From: Bacteroidales bacterium
Lineage (GTDB): Bacteria; Bacteroidota; Bacteroidia; Bacteroidales; JAADJA01
Assembly (NCBI GenBank): GCA_016783885.1
Contig: JADHVR010000010.1
Span: forward strand, 1-64,000
Length of the DNA: 64,000 nt
Reading direction: 5' to 3'
Below, piece by piece: positions 44,535 to 53,846 of this stretch. The position numbers were made by a program, and so were the translations under genes. Within the stretch, counting starts at the first letter, position 1. Each line of letters starts with the position of its first letter. A model generated the notes under the pieces. That model was not told the origin of the DNA. It saw only the letters and a list, made by a program, of their open reading frames with translations, and ran no database searches.

Positions 44535-45986
44535 TTAAAATTCTGCGCTTTGCGGTGCTCTTGGAAAGGGTATCACATCCCTGATATTTCCCATACCTGT
44601 AATAAATTGCATCATTCTTTCGAAACCCAATCCGAAACCACTATGTGGAACAGTACCGAATTTTCTTGTTTCAAGGTACCACCACATTTCTTTCTCCGGC
44701 ACATTCATTTCACGCATTCGTTTTAAAAGCCGGTTGTAATTTTCCTCTCTTTGCGAACCACCTATTATCTCTCCGATTTGTGGAAAAAGAACATCCATCG
44801 CTCTCACAGTTTTGTCGTCATCATTCACCTTCATATAAAATGCCTTGATATCTTTAGGGTAGTCGGTTACCATTACCGGCTTTTTATAATGTTTTTCCAC
44901 AAGGTATCTTTCATGTTCCGATTGCAGGTCGGCTCCCCATTCTTCTATAAGGAACCGGAATTTTTTCTTTTTATTTGGTTTCGAGTTTTTCAGAATATCA
45001 ATAACTTCGGTATAAGTAGTCCGCTCAAAATCATTATCCAGAACAAACAGGAGTTTTTCTTTTAATTCCATTGGCGAACGCTCTTCCTGTTTTTTTGTTT
45101 TTTCTTCATCTAATAAGCGTTTACTTAAAAACGCCAGGTCATCAGGGCAATTATCTATGGCGTATTTAATCAGGTATTTGAGCATTTCTTCTGCCAAATC
45201 CATATCATCGTTAATATCGTAAAAAGCCATTTCGGGTTCAATCATCCAGAATTCAGCAAGATGCCTGGAAGTATTTGAATTTTCCGCCCTGAAGGTTGGT
45301 CCGAAAGTATATACATCCGACAGACCCAAGGCGGCAAGCTCAGCTTCTAATTGTCCCGAGACAGTCAGATTGGTTTCCTTGCCAAAAAAATCTTCTTTAA
45401 AATTAACGTAACCATCTTCATTAAGCGGTGGATTTATAAGATCAAGTACGGTAACCCTGAACATTTCTCCGGCGCCTTCGGCATCAGTTCCGGTGATTAT
45501 AGGGCTATGAATATTGCAAAAACCTTTATCATTAAAAAATTTATGAATAGCAAAAATCATGGCATGTCTAACCCTTGTGATAGCTCCAAATGTGTTTGTC
45601 CTGAACCGTAAATGTGCTTTCTCACGAAGAAACTCTAAGGAATGTTTTTTAGGCTGTAAAGGATATTCATCCGGGTCAGCCTCGCCTAAAATTTCAATAG
45701 CTTTTGCATTTATCTCCACTTTTTGTCCGCTACCTGGAGATTCTATCAATTCTCCCGTAATTGAAACGGAAGCCCCCGTGTTGATATTCCGGATATCTTC
45801 TTCTTTAATAACATTCAGGTCAACAACTATTTGTATATTATGAATAGTTGACCCATCATTTAATGTAATAAATGCAACATTTTTACTGCCGCGTTTGGTT
45901 CTTACCCATCCTTTTACGTTTACGGTTTTTCCATATTCACCGGAATTAATCAGATCGATGATTTTTGTCCTCGTTAACTTATCCAT
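44535..45986 (-). CDS. asnS: asparaginyl-tRNA synthetase
   Basis: 483 residues from the ATG at 45986 ([17 protein letters not shown]); an upstream ATG at 46043 would add 19 residues atypical for the family. The N-terminal OB-fold anticodon domain ([19 protein letters not shown]) precedes the class II core: motif 2 [20 protein letters not shown] and motif 3 [16 protein letters not shown]. The enzyme attaches Asn to tRNA-Asn. Divergent from the DAHP synthase gene with about 100 bp between. Confidence 0.95.
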   Translation of the reverse strand: MDKLTRTKIIDLINSGEYGKTVNVKGWVRTKRGSKNVAFITLNDGSTIHNIQIVVDLNVIKEEDIRNINTGASVSITGELIESPGSGQKVEINAKAIEILGEADPDEYPLQPKKHSLEFLREKAHLRFRTNTFGAITRVRHAMIFAIHKFFNDKGFCNIHSPIITGTDAEGAGEMFRVTVLDLINPPLNEDGYVNFKEDFFGKETNLTVSGQLEAELAALGLSDVYTFGPTFRAENSNTSRHLAEFWMIEPEMAFYDINDDMDLAEEMLKYLIKYAIDNCPDDLAFLSKRLLDEEKTKKQEERSPMELKEKLLFVLDNDFERTTYTEVIDILKNSKPNKKKKFRFLIEEWGADLQSEHERYLVEKHYKKPVMVTDYPKDIKAFYMKVNDDDKTVRAMDVLFPQIGEIIGGSQREENYNRLLKRMREMNVPEKEMWWYLETRKFGTVPHSGFGLGFERMMQFITGMGNIRDVIPFPRAPQSAEF

Positions 45987-46072
45987 TAATTTTAACTTTA
46001 ATATTGATTTTGCAAAATTATGTACTTTTTTTATTTTAGTCATTTAAAATTTTAGTCATTCACTGTTTTAAG

Positions 46073-46080
46073 TAATTTTG
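46073..46080 (+). promoter_or_regulatory. -7 element TAATTTTG
   Basis: TAnnTTTG match 9 bp before the preferred ATG of the DAHP synthase/chorismate mutase gene, implying a very short leader; the -33 box is weak. Confidence 0.45.
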
Positions 46081-46089
46081 TACCGGATA

Positions 46090-47202
46090 ATGAGTATCAA
46101 TCTCGACATATTACCTTTGAAAGAATGGCTTGATATCAAGGAATTTCCTTTAGTCATCAGCGGCCCGTGCAGCGCTGAATCGGAAGAGCAAGTGCTTATT
46201 ACGGCAAGAAAAATTTCTAAGATTCCAAATGTAAAAATATTCAGAGCCGGAATTTGGAAACCGAGAACTCGTCCGGGATTGTTCGAAGGTGTCGGAATTA
46301 AAGGGCTTCAATGGCTTAAGAAGGTGAAAAAGGAAACCGGTTTGCTTACTGCCGTTGAAGTTGCCCTTCCCGAACATGTTGATATTGCATTGAATAACGA
46401 TGTTGATATTTTATGGATTGGCGCCAGAACTGTTGTTAATCCATTTTCTTTGCAAGACCTGGCAAGCGTTTTAAAGGGTGTTGATATTCCTGTAATGATA
46501 AAAAATCCCGTTAATCCTGATTTGAATTTATGGATCGGAGCGCTTGAACGTATCAATTTATCAGGCATTAAAAGGCTGGTTGCCATACACCGCGGCTTTT
46601 ACTTTTTTGATAAAACCCCTTACCGTAATGCCCCTATGTGGGAAATACCTATCGAACTAAAAAGATTAATACCCAATCTTCCTGTTATATGCGATCCAAG
46701 CCATATATGCGGAGAACAGGATTTACTCCTTGAAATTTCTCAAAAAGCTCTCGACCTGGAAATGAACGGGCTGATGATTGAATCGCATTACGATCCGGAT
46801 AATGCGCTTACCGACCCCCAGCAGCAAATTACACCTGAAAATTTGTCCCGGTTGATTTCATCTCTCATAATCAGAAAAGAAAAGGGGAATATTGATTTTG
46901 AGAGCAAGCTTGAAGAATTGAGAACCGAAATTGATAAAATAGATGCTGAACTGATTAATATTTTGTCGCGTCGTATGGGTCTGATTGATGAAATAGGGAA
47001 ATATAAAAGAGACCACAACATCACTATTCTCCAGTTAAAACGATGGAGCAAAATCGTTCAGGACAGGTTGAAAACAGGATTGGATTCGGGGCTGAAAAAA
47101 GAATTCCTGCAAAAGCTTCTTGAAATAGTACATATCGAATCAATTCAGCGTCAGACTGAAATTTACAGTAAGGAAAACAATCGTAATGAATCACAGGTTT
47201 AA
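46090..47202 (+). CDS. DAHP synthase/chorismate mutase bifunctional enzyme
   Basis: 370 residues from ATG 46090; the upstream TTG lies in the promoter box. The first 265 residues are a class I DAHP synthase of the AroA(G)/KDO8P-synthase-like branch (LVISGPCSAESEEQ, FRAGIWKPRTRPG, AVEVALPEHVD, WIGARTVVNPF, VICDPSHICGEQD). Residues about 270-365 form an AroQ-type chorismate mutase (ELRTEIDKIDAELINILSRR, KYKRDH). It joins phosphoenolpyruvate and erythrose 4-phosphate at the entry of the shikimate pathway and also isomerises chorismate. The fusion probably gives feedback control by prephenate or chorismate. Typical of Bacteroidetes. Confidence 0.94.
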   Translation: MSINLDILPLKEWLDIKEFPLVISGPCSAESEEQVLITARKISKIPNVKIFRAGIWKPRTRPGLFEGVGIKGLQWLKKVKKETGLLTAVEVALPEHVDIALNNDVDILWIGARTVVNPFSLQDLASVLKGVDIPVMIKNPVNPDLNLWIGALERINLSGIKRLVAIHRGFYFFDKTPYRNAPMWEIPIELKRLIPNLPVICDPSHICGEQDLLLEISQKALDLEMNGLMIESHYDPDNALTDPQQQITPENLSRLISSLIIRKEKGNIDFESKLEELRTEIDKIDAELINILSRRMGLIDEIGKYKRDHNITILQLKRWSKIVQDRLKTGLDSGLKKEFLQKLLEIVHIESIQRQTEIYSKENNRNESQV

Positions 47203-47243
47203 TTTATAAATTATTAAAATCAGGAAATTATTTTGTTTTTGCG

Positions 47244-47273
47244 TTTGATATATTAAATCAATTTGTATTTTTG
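47244..47273 (+). promoter_or_regulatory. Bacteroidetes -33/-7 promoter of the PrsW-like gene
   Basis: TTTG (47244-47247), an 18-bp spacer and TATTTTTG (47266-47273), 20 bp before the ATG. Confidence 0.6.
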
Positions 47274-47293
47274 GCAGATAAAACTTAATTGTT

Positions 47294-47977
47294 ATGGTCT
47301 TAAATTATATTATTTCATTGCTTTTGGGTCCGCTAATTGCCGGACTGATAATTGCTATTATCTGGACTAAACGCGACAAAAACCGGTATCCCGGGCTTAT
47401 TTCCTGTTTTATTTGGGGTATGTTAAGTATTACAATCTTTTTGTTGTTTCAATACATAGCAAGGCAATTTGGTTTAGATGTTTTCAGTAATTTACGAAGA
47501 ATTATTTTTTATTCTTTTGTCGTAATGGGGCTTGGTTCTGAATTAGGAAAGTATCTAATATTAAGATATTATGCTTTTCCTAAAAATAGTTTCAATGGCC
47601 CGCTCGACGGTATTGTTTACTGCGCTATGATCTCTTTGGGCTTTGCTTTTATGGGCAATATCCTGTACGCAATTTTACCATATTACCCTGACATTGATTT
47701 TTTATATGCCATCACGGTTGTTTTTGCAAATCTTTTCTTTGCAGTTATTCTTGGTTTTTTTGTCGGATTGGCAAAATCACGTGAAAACAAATTCGTTGAT
47801 TCAATGACGGCATTATTTGGCGCCTCGTTTTTTCATGCCCTATACAGTTTTTGTTTTATTTCAGAGGATAACCGGTTATTGATCTTCCTTAGTATCGGTG
47901 CCTTTGTAATAGTATTATTGCTCTATTATAAAGCCTTTGAACTTAATGAAGAATATAAACGAACAAAAAACCAGTAA
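47294..47977 (+). CDS. PrsW-like integral membrane protein, probable degenerate protease
   Basis: 227 residues with about seven membrane helices. It has the PrsW skeleton: SELGKYLILRYY (position of EExxK), FNGPLDGIVYCAMISLGFAF, MGNILYA, and FHALYSF with H181. PrsW proteases cut anti-sigma factors within the membrane. Here the first Glu of the EE pair is S82 and the Glu of the FxxEN motif is G121, so catalysis is doubtful. It may be a pseudo-protease or a member that uses other residues. Confidence 0.7.
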   Translation: MVLNYIISLLLGPLIAGLIIAIIWTKRDKNRYPGLISCFIWGMLSITIFLLFQYIARQFGLDVFSNLRRIIFYSFVVMGLGSELGKYLILRYYAFPKNSFNGPLDGIVYCAMISLGFAFMGNILYAILPYYPDIDFLYAITVVFANLFFAVILGFFVGLAKSRENKFVDSMTALFGASFFHALYSFCFISEDNRLLIFLSIGAFVIVLLLYYKAFELNEEYKRTKNQ

Positions 47978-47981
47978 GACA

Positions 47982-49124
47982 CTATAAGCATTTATACATT
48001 TTGCCGGGCAGGCTTTTTATAACTCCTTCAAATTCGAGATTTAAAAGTATTGAGGCTATTTTACTTGAGGAAAGTTTTGACTCAAGGACGATATAGTCAA
48101 TACTTGTTTCTTCATTCTCTTTCAGGATATTTACAATAAGTTCTTCTTCCGCAGATAATTCAACAAATAATTTCTGTTGTTTGGATGTTTCTTCGGTTAT
48201 TGATTCCCACAGCATTATATATTTAACATCCTTAGCCGATTGTATCAATGCTGCTTTGTTTGTTTTAATAAGGAAGTTGCATCCTTCTGAATAGTAGCTA
48301 TTGATTTTGCCGGGTACGGCAAATACATCCCTGTTATATGAATTGGCAATATTTGCTGTGATTAAAGCTCCCCCTTTCATAGCGGATTCAATAACAATAA
48401 GTGCATCAGCAATGCCTGCAATAATCCTGTTACGTTTCGGGAAGTTCTCCCTGTCAGGGTTGCTCTTATTAATAAAATCGGTTAACAATCCGCCATTTTC
48501 TATCATTTTTTCAGCCAGTTTCTTGTTTGCAGAAGGATAGATACGATCAAGTCCATGGCCTAAAATCCCAACGGTTTTCAAGTTATTTTTCAAAGCAGCC
48601 TTATGAGCATTTGTGTCAATGCCATAGGCTAATCCGCTAACCACCAAAATATTCAGATCGGATAAACCTTCAATAATTTTATTACAGGCTTCCTTTCCAT
48701 ACTCAGAAGCTCTCCTTGTACCGACTATACTAATTACTCTTGGCACATTCAAATCGGCATTCCCTTTATAATAAAGCATTACAGGGCTATCGATACAATG
48801 CTTCAGCCGTTGGGGGTAATCTTTATCGAGAAAAAATAATGGAGTTATGTTATATTTATTTATGAATTCAATCTCTTCTTCAGCTCTTTTAAGAACCTTT
48901 TGCGAAATAATTGAATTTACAGACGATTCGCCAATGCCCGGGATCTTTATCAGGTTTCTTTTTTTTTCCTTAAAAATGGCTTCAGCGCTGCCGCAATACG
49001 AGATCAGCTTTTTACCGTTGATGTCGCCAATTCCCGGTATTAATGTTATTCCTATATTATAAATTAAACCCGTAGAAAAGTGATTTGGATTTTTTTTCAA
49101 ACTATCATACTGATTATTATTCAT
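47982..49124 (-). CDS. dprA: DNA processing protein DprA
   Basis: 380 residues. After a helix-hairpin-helix-like segment (ITLIPGIGDINGKKLISYCG, IPGIGESSVNSI), the Rossmann-type core has the DprA motifs GTRRASEYG, SGLAYGIDTNAHKAAL, GHGLDRIYP, FPKRNRIIAG and GGALITA. A C-terminal winged helix follows (about 320-380). DprA loads RecA on incoming single-stranded DNA during transformation. The start is unusual: the first 20 residues (MNNNQYDSLKKNPNHFSTGL) lie in a dispersed repeat (49063-49168) that also covers the start codon. The family-like region begins only at IYNIGITLIPG. Confidence 0.92.
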   Translation of the reverse strand: MNNNQYDSLKKNPNHFSTGLIYNIGITLIPGIGDINGKKLISYCGSAEAIFKEKKRNLIKIPGIGESSVNSIISQKVLKRAEEEIEFINKYNITPLFFLDKDYPQRLKHCIDSPVMLYYKGNADLNVPRVISIVGTRRASEYGKEACNKIIEGLSDLNILVVSGLAYGIDTNAHKAALKNNLKTVGILGHGLDRIYPSANKKLAEKMIENGGLLTDFINKSNPDRENFPKRNRIIAGIADALIVIESAMKGGALITANIANSYNRDVFAVPGKINSYYSEGCNFLIKTNKAALIQSAKDVKYIMLWESITEETSKQQKLFVELSAEEELIVNILKENEETSIDYIVLESKLSSSKIASILLNLEFEGVIKSLPGKMYKCL

Positions 49125-49168
49125 CTAAATTATCTAAATTTTATAAATTCGATTTCAACTGGTTAAAC
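49063..49168. repeat. ATTAAACCCGTAGAAAAG repeat, copy 3, overlapping the dprA start
   Basis: 106 bp starting ATTAAACCCGTAGAAAAG and ending TTTCAACTGGTTAAAC. It aligns over its length with the reverse complement of copy 2 (shared words CGTAGAAAAG, TACTGATTAT and TCGATTTCAAC) and with copy 1. It contains the dprA ATG (49124) and its first 20 codons. Confidence 0.75.
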
Positions 49169-49226
49169 AATGTTGAAGATTTTGGAAGTCAAAAATAAGA
49201 TAAATTATTCATGAACCGAATTTAAA

Positions 49227-50387
49227 ATGTTGTATTTTGGTAACTTTGTAAAAAAGCACGAATACATTATTTTGAAAAGAAAGCCCAATATATTAGTTTG
49301 CCCGTTGGATTGGGGAATAGGCCATGCAACGAGATGTGTTCCTGTTATAAACGAATTAATCAGGCAAAATGCAAATGTTATTATCGGAGCTGATAACCGA
49401 CCTCTGGCTTTCTTAAAAAATGAATTTCCCGATTTGCAATTTGAAAAATTTCCCGGTTACAATTTTAGTTATCCCGGAAAAGGTAATATGGCTCTAAAGA
49501 TGTTTTTTCTGGCTCCTCGGATTATAAAAGGGATCAAAAAAGAAAATAAATATTTAAAAGAAATAGTCAGAAAGTTAAAAATTGATGTGGTGATTTCTGA
49601 TAATCGTTTTGGATTATGGACGGAAGATATACCCTGTGTGTTTATGACCCATCAAATAATGATAAAAACACCTGGCAAATTGAAATTCTTTGAACCGGTT
49701 CTTTATAAAATTAACAAGTTTTATATATCAAAATTCAATGAATGTTGGATACCCGATTTTAAAGGCGAATTAAACCTTTCCGGTGAGCTTTCACATAAAA
49801 AACCTTTACCTGCAAATTCGTATTACATCGGACCATTATCAAGGTTCGCTAATAAACAAACTGAAAATTCCTTATCAGAATCAACAGAGCATTTCAAATA
49901 TGATTTAATGGTAATGCTTTCCGGGCCTGAACCCCAAAGGACTATTCTGGAAAACAGAATTTTGGAAGAATTGAAAGACACTGACTTTAAAGCCATTATT
50001 GTAAGCGGAAAACCTGAAATGATTGAAGAACATAATCTGAACAACAATATCAAGGTTTTTTCACATCTCGAAAGCAAAACACTGAAACAATGTATTATTG
50101 ATTCAAAGGTTATTCTGTCACGACCGGGTTATTCAACTATTATGGATTTGGCAGCCTTGGGGGGAAAGGCGATTTTTATTCCCACATCCGGGCAAACCGA
50201 GCAGGAATACCTTGCTGATCATTTTTATAAAAAAAAGATATATTTCAAAATGGATCAAAAAGAATTTAACTTAAAGGAGGCATTAAAAAATGCTGAAAAG
50301 TATAATGGGTTGAATCTTACTTACGAATTATCTGTCCTTAAGTTAAGGATTCAAAACCTGATTTCGATGGTTAGTTTAAAAAGATAA
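49227..50387 (+). CDS. glycosyltransferase, MurG-like GT-B fold
   Basis: 386 residues. The N-terminal CPLDWGIGHATRCVPVINEL is a GT-B family glycine motif (acceptor side). The C-terminal SRPGYSTIMDLAALGGKAIF and PTSGQTEQEYLADHFY match the nucleotide-sugar binding part of GT28-type transferases. No signal peptide; it probably works at the inner face of the membrane. The ATG at 49227 overlaps a possible -7 box (TAACTTTG, 49241-49248), so a later start such as TTG 49272 is possible; the first 15 residues are not family-like. Donor and acceptor are unknown. Confidence 0.8.
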   Translation: MLYFGNFVKKHEYIILKRKPNILVCPLDWGIGHATRCVPVINELIRQNANVIIGADNRPLAFLKNEFPDLQFEKFPGYNFSYPGKGNMALKMFFLAPRIIKGIKKENKYLKEIVRKLKIDVVISDNRFGLWTEDIPCVFMTHQIMIKTPGKLKFFEPVLYKINKFYISKFNECWIPDFKGELNLSGELSHKKPLPANSYYIGPLSRFANKQTENSLSESTEHFKYDLMVMLSGPEPQRTILENRILEELKDTDFKAIIVSGKPEMIEEHNLNNNIKVFSHLESKTLKQCIIDSKVILSRPGYSTIMDLAALGGKAIFIPTSGQTEQEYLADHFYKKKIYFKMDQKEFNLKEALKNAEKYNGLNLTYELSVLKLRIQNLISMVSLKR

Positions 50388-50478
50388 AAGCCCGCCTGAC
50401 TGTACGTGCGGACGGGTAAAAAGTTTATCCGGGGAATATCTGAGTCGCTTTAAATCCGTAAAATATTTTAGTCATTTT

Positions 50479-50498
50479 ATCCCGAAAGTTTTCGGGAT
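50479..50498. repeat. ATCCCGAAA palindrome
   Basis: A 9-bp perfect stem, ATCCCGAAA/TTTCGGGAT, with a 2-nt centre, flanked on both sides by TTAGTCATTTTA-like words. It lies in the gap upstream of lgt. Confidence 0.65.
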
Positions 50499-50522
50499 TA
50501 GTCATTTTACTCATTCCTTTCG

Positions 50523-50530
50523 TATATTTG
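50523..50530 (+). promoter_or_regulatory. -7 element TATATTTG
   Basis: TAnnTTTG match 20 bp before the lgt ATG; the -33 box is not obvious. Confidence 0.45.
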
Positions 50531-50550
50531 TCGCTTAAATTAATTTCCTT

Positions 50551-51348
50551 ATGATTATATCTGCAATTATCTGGAATGTTGACCCTGAAATATTCAGGAT
50601 TGGCAGCTTTGCTATCAGGTGGTATGGTTTGTTGTTTGCCTTGGGGTTTGTGTTTGGCTATATCATTATGGGTAGTATTTTCAAAAAAGAAAAGATACCC
50701 CCGAAACTGTTAGATACCTTAACTATGTATATGGTTATTGGTACGGTTGCCGGAGCGCGGTTGGGTCATTGCTTATTTTATGAACCTGAGTGTTACCTTA
50801 GTCATCCGCTCAATATCCTGAAAATATGGGAAGGCGGGCTTGCAAGTCATGGCGCTGCTGTCGGAATACTAATTGCCTTGTATTTTTTTTCGCGTAAGGC
50901 GAAAAAATCTTATTTGTGGATAATTGACAGGGTTGTTATTGTTGTTGCCCTTGCGGGATTTTTTATCAGGATGGGCAACCTGATGAATTCGGAAATTTTT
51001 GGCGTTGAGACAAGTTTGCCATGGGGATTTACCTTTGTAAGATGGGGTGAAACCGTTCCTAAGCATCCCACACAGATTTATGAAGCTCTTTCGTATTTAT
51101 TGATTTTTGTATTGCTATTTGCAATATACCGGAGAAAAGGAATCAAATTAAAGGATGGATATATTTTCGGTTTGTTTTTAATATTACTTTTCTCAGCAAG
51201 ATTTTTAATAGAATTCATTAAAGAACCCCAGGTTGGCTTTGAAGATAACATGGCACTGAATATGGGGCAATTACTTAGTATTCCGTTTGTTTTACTTGGA
51301 ATTGTTATCCTGATACGGTCGAAGAAGCAAAAGAAAAGTAATACCTAA
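50551..51348 (+). CDS. lgt: prolipoprotein diacylglyceryl transferase
   Basis: 265 residues with about seven membrane segments. The Lgt signature is RMGNLMNSEIFGVETSLPWG (about 146-165), with the earlier RWYGLLFALGFVFGY and GGLASHGAAVGI. The C-terminal RFLIEFIKEPQ is also conserved. It transfers diacylglyceryl from phosphatidylglycerol to the lipobox Cys, the step before LspA (38.9 kb). The lipoprotein at 4.4 kb is a likely substrate. Confidence 0.96.
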   Translation: MIISAIIWNVDPEIFRIGSFAIRWYGLLFALGFVFGYIIMGSIFKKEKIPPKLLDTLTMYMVIGTVAGARLGHCLFYEPECYLSHPLNILKIWEGGLASHGAAVGILIALYFFSRKAKKSYLWIIDRVVIVVALAGFFIRMGNLMNSEIFGVETSLPWGFTFVRWGETVPKHPTQIYEALSYLLIFVLLFAIYRRKGIKLKDGYIFGLFLILLFSARFLIEFIKEPQVGFEDNMALNMGQLLSIPFVLLGIVILIRSKKQKKSNT

Positions 51349-51451
51349 AACCTGATATATGATATTTGATTGTCAATACCCGAGTCCTAATTTTTGATAC
51401 TTATTCATATCCCCTCATATCTTTTTTTAATATTTTTTATTATGTTACTTG

Positions 51452-51459
51452 TATATTTG
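51452..51459 (+). promoter_or_regulatory. -7 element TATATTTG
   Basis: TAnnTTTG match 39 bp before the preferred methyltransferase ATG; no clear -33. Confidence 0.4.
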
Positions 51460-51497
51460 TGTTAAAATAGGTTAATTTGCAGTCAAATAATTATAAC

Positions 51498-52799
51498 ATG
51501 GCAAGTAAAAACTTTCTTACTATTGAAGAGGTCGCCGACACATTAAGCGTGACAAGACAAACTGTTTCCAAATACATTCGAGAGAAGGAATTAAATGCAG
51601 TAAGGATTAATAAAAATTACAGGATACCATATAAGGATTTTGAAAATTTTATAAATCGTAATACAACGGTATCGGATGTTGAAACAATTTATTTAAAGAA
51701 GTCAAGAAATTGTTTGCTGGGTTATGAAGGACGAGTTGATGAAAATGAAATTTTAAATTATAGAGTCAATGGGGCATTTCAGGAAAATGAAATAAATCAT
51801 CAGCTCCGGTACAATAAATTTATTTCAGGTGATAACTTCTCGGTACTGAAGCATCTTTTACCAAATATTCAAGAAAAAGTTGATCTCATATATATTGATC
51901 CGCCTTTTGGTACAGGACAGGATTATGTAAATATAAATAATGATCTTGCTTATAATGATACTTTAGTTAATCATGAGTTTTTGGAATTTATGCGTAAACG
52001 CCTGATGCTTTTAAGGAAATGTTTATCAGATCAAGGAAGTATTTATTTGCATATTGACAAGAAGCTAGGGCACTATGTGAAAATTATTATGGATGAAGTT
52101 TTTGGTTATAATAATTTCATTAATGATATAACCCGTATTAAATGCAATCCTAAAAACTTTGCCCGAAACGCTTATGGGAATTATTCGGATATGATTTTGT
52201 TTTATGTAAAGAACAGAGATTTGAATATTTTCAATGATATAAAAGAACCATTATCAGAAGAAGAAGTAAATAATTTTTTTCCAAAGGTGCATTCCAGATT
52301 AGGCAAATATACAACAAATCCGTTGCATGCTCCCGGGATAACAATTGATGGTGATACGGGGCAAGAGTGGAACGGACTTAAGCCACCAAAGGGAAGACAT
52401 TGGAGGTATAGCAGGGAAGAGCTTACGAGATTGGATATGGAGGGGTTAATTGAATGGTCGGAAACCGGTAATCCCCGTAAAATGGTCTTTGCAAAAGATC
52501 ATAAAGGCAAAAAAGTTCAGGATGTATGGGAGTTTAAGGATAAAGGATTGTCTTATGTTAATTATCCTACACAAAAGAATCACGATTTGTTAAAACGGAT
52601 AATTCTTAATTCATCAAATGAAGGTTCTCTGGTTCTGGATTGTTTTGCCGGTTCAGGTGGAACACTTCTGGTTGCTAACAGACTAAGGCGTCAATGGATC
52701 GGCATTGATAATTCTTTAAAATCACTTGAGGCTATTAAAGAGAATTTTTCTAAAGCTAAGGTAAAATGTAATTACTTTAGCTTTGTCAGTTTTGATTGA
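51498..52799 (+). CDS. HTH-fused beta-class DNA methyltransferase
   Basis: 433 residues from ATG 51498 (MASKNFLTIEEVADTLSVTR); a TTG 21 bp upstream is less likely. Residues about 5-53 are an excisionase/MerR-like helix-turn-helix (LTIEEVADTLSVTRQTVSKY, then RIPYKDFENFI). The catalytic motif DPPFGTG (134-140) precedes the SAM-binding motif DCFAGSGGT, the motif order of beta-class N4-cytosine/N6-adenine enzymes. It converges on a PD-(D/E)XK nuclease gene, so it is probably the protective half of a type II system. The helix-turn-helix could regulate the pair or help recognise the target. Recognition sequence unknown. Confidence 0.85.
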   Translation: MASKNFLTIEEVADTLSVTRQTVSKYIREKELNAVRINKNYRIPYKDFENFINRNTTVSDVETIYLKKSRNCLLGYEGRVDENEILNYRVNGAFQENEINHQLRYNKFISGDNFSVLKHLLPNIQEKVDLIYIDPPFGTGQDYVNINNDLAYNDTLVNHEFLEFMRKRLMLLRKCLSDQGSIYLHIDKKLGHYVKIIMDEVFGYNNFINDITRIKCNPKNFARNAYGNYSDMILFYVKNRDLNIFNDIKEPLSEEEVNNFFPKVHSRLGKYTTNPLHAPGITIDGDTGQEWNGLKPPKGRHWRYSREELTRLDMEGLIEWSETGNPRKMVFAKDHKGKKVQDVWEFKDKGLSYVNYPTQKNHDLLKRIILNSSNEGSLVLDCFAGSGGTLLVANRLRRQWIGIDNSLKSLEAIKENFSKAKVKCNYFSFVSFD

Positions 52800-52848
52800 T
52801 CTAATAAAAATGATCTGATTTAAACTCGAATATTTCAGGTAAGTAGAT

Positions 52849-53679
52849 TTATAAAAATTGATTTAAATATTCTTCCAACAAAAATGCACTAATTATATCA
52901 TATTCCGATTCCTGCACAAGTACAGCCTCTTTGTTATTAATCAATCTACCTTTTATATTATAGATAGACCAGGGAAAACCATCAATAATACCAACTCTTA
53001 TAATATTATTTCTTTGATTTTGACAAAACTGTAATACTTCCTGCACCTGTTTTTCCTGATTTCCACCAGGCTGACCAATCCATTTAGCTTCTCCAATTAT
53101 ATATTGTCTGTTCACTTTGGCAACTAAATCAGGTCTTTTTGTTAATGCTTGTCCTAAGGTATCATTAATGAAATTTTTTGCTTCCTCTTCAGAAGCATCT
53201 AATACAAAAAGGCCTTCAGTTGATTCTTGAAACTTATCAATATTAAGCAAATTAAATGTCCTTTTAATCCATGCATTAAACATCGGGCCAATTTGAGTAT
53301 TTAATTTTGGAGCCGATTCCAATCGAACAACAGTTTCCTCAGCAGTCATTGAGTAAAGAGTATCGGCTATTCTCTGAATTTGAGCGGGATTATTTTCAAG
53401 ACAACCATTTATATTCTTGAGTAAATACCAAATCGGGTCTTCATAAGGGAATTTTGTAATATTTTTTAAAATTTCAATCAACTCAGTTGTCCTTCTTCCC
53501 TGATGAGCCATAATAATTCTGCGTCTTATTGCAGGATCTAAACGTACTGGTCTGGCTACCTCAAATTGATATACCTCTAAAATATTATCAAGATATGGTG
53601 TATTTTGAAAAAGTTCCAGACTTCGTCTAACCCATTCATTTAATTCATCAGGATTAATAATATCCAAGGTTCTTTCCAT
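52849..53679 (-). CDS. probable type II restriction endonuclease (PD-(D/E)XK)
   Basis: 276 residues. A PD-(D/E)XK motif is seen in the C-terminal part: RPDLVAKVNRQYIIGEAKW, with D184, E197 and K199. The protein begins MERTLDIINPDELNEWVRRS and has a charged helical first half. It converges with the DNA methyltransferase gene, leaving 49 bp between stops, as in a restriction-modification pair. I cannot name the exact family; a Tsp45I-like group is a faint recollection. Recognition site unknown. Confidence 0.72.
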   Translation of the reverse strand: MERTLDIINPDELNEWVRRSLELFQNTPYLDNILEVYQFEVARPVRLDPAIRRRIIMAHQGRRTTELIEILKNITKFPYEDPIWYLLKNINGCLENNPAQIQRIADTLYSMTAEETVVRLESAPKLNTQIGPMFNAWIKRTFNLLNIDKFQESTEGLFVLDASEEEAKNFINDTLGQALTKRPDLVAKVNRQYIIGEAKWIGQPGGNQEKQVQEVLQFCQNQRNNIIRVGIIDGFPWSIYNIKGRLINNKEAVLVQESEYDIISAFLLEEYLNQFL

Positions 53680-53846
53680 TTATTATGTTTTTGTTCCTTA
53701 TGGACAAGTTTTGCTTTACTGCCCGCCACCGCCAGAATGAAATTCTTTCGGGTTGGCGTCCGTAGCTTGCGAAAGCGAGTCATTCATAGTTTTTATTCTT
53801 CATTTCTAAATTCTCAACTTAATTTACTTTCACAAATCATAAATCA

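Noticed and set aside
53680-53846. Hairpin CGCCAGAATGAAATTC/TTTCGGGTTGGCG as a terminator
   Set aside because: Imperfect pairing and no T-tract; similar GCCCGCC words occur in other gaps (50391, 57213), so it is more likely another repeat.
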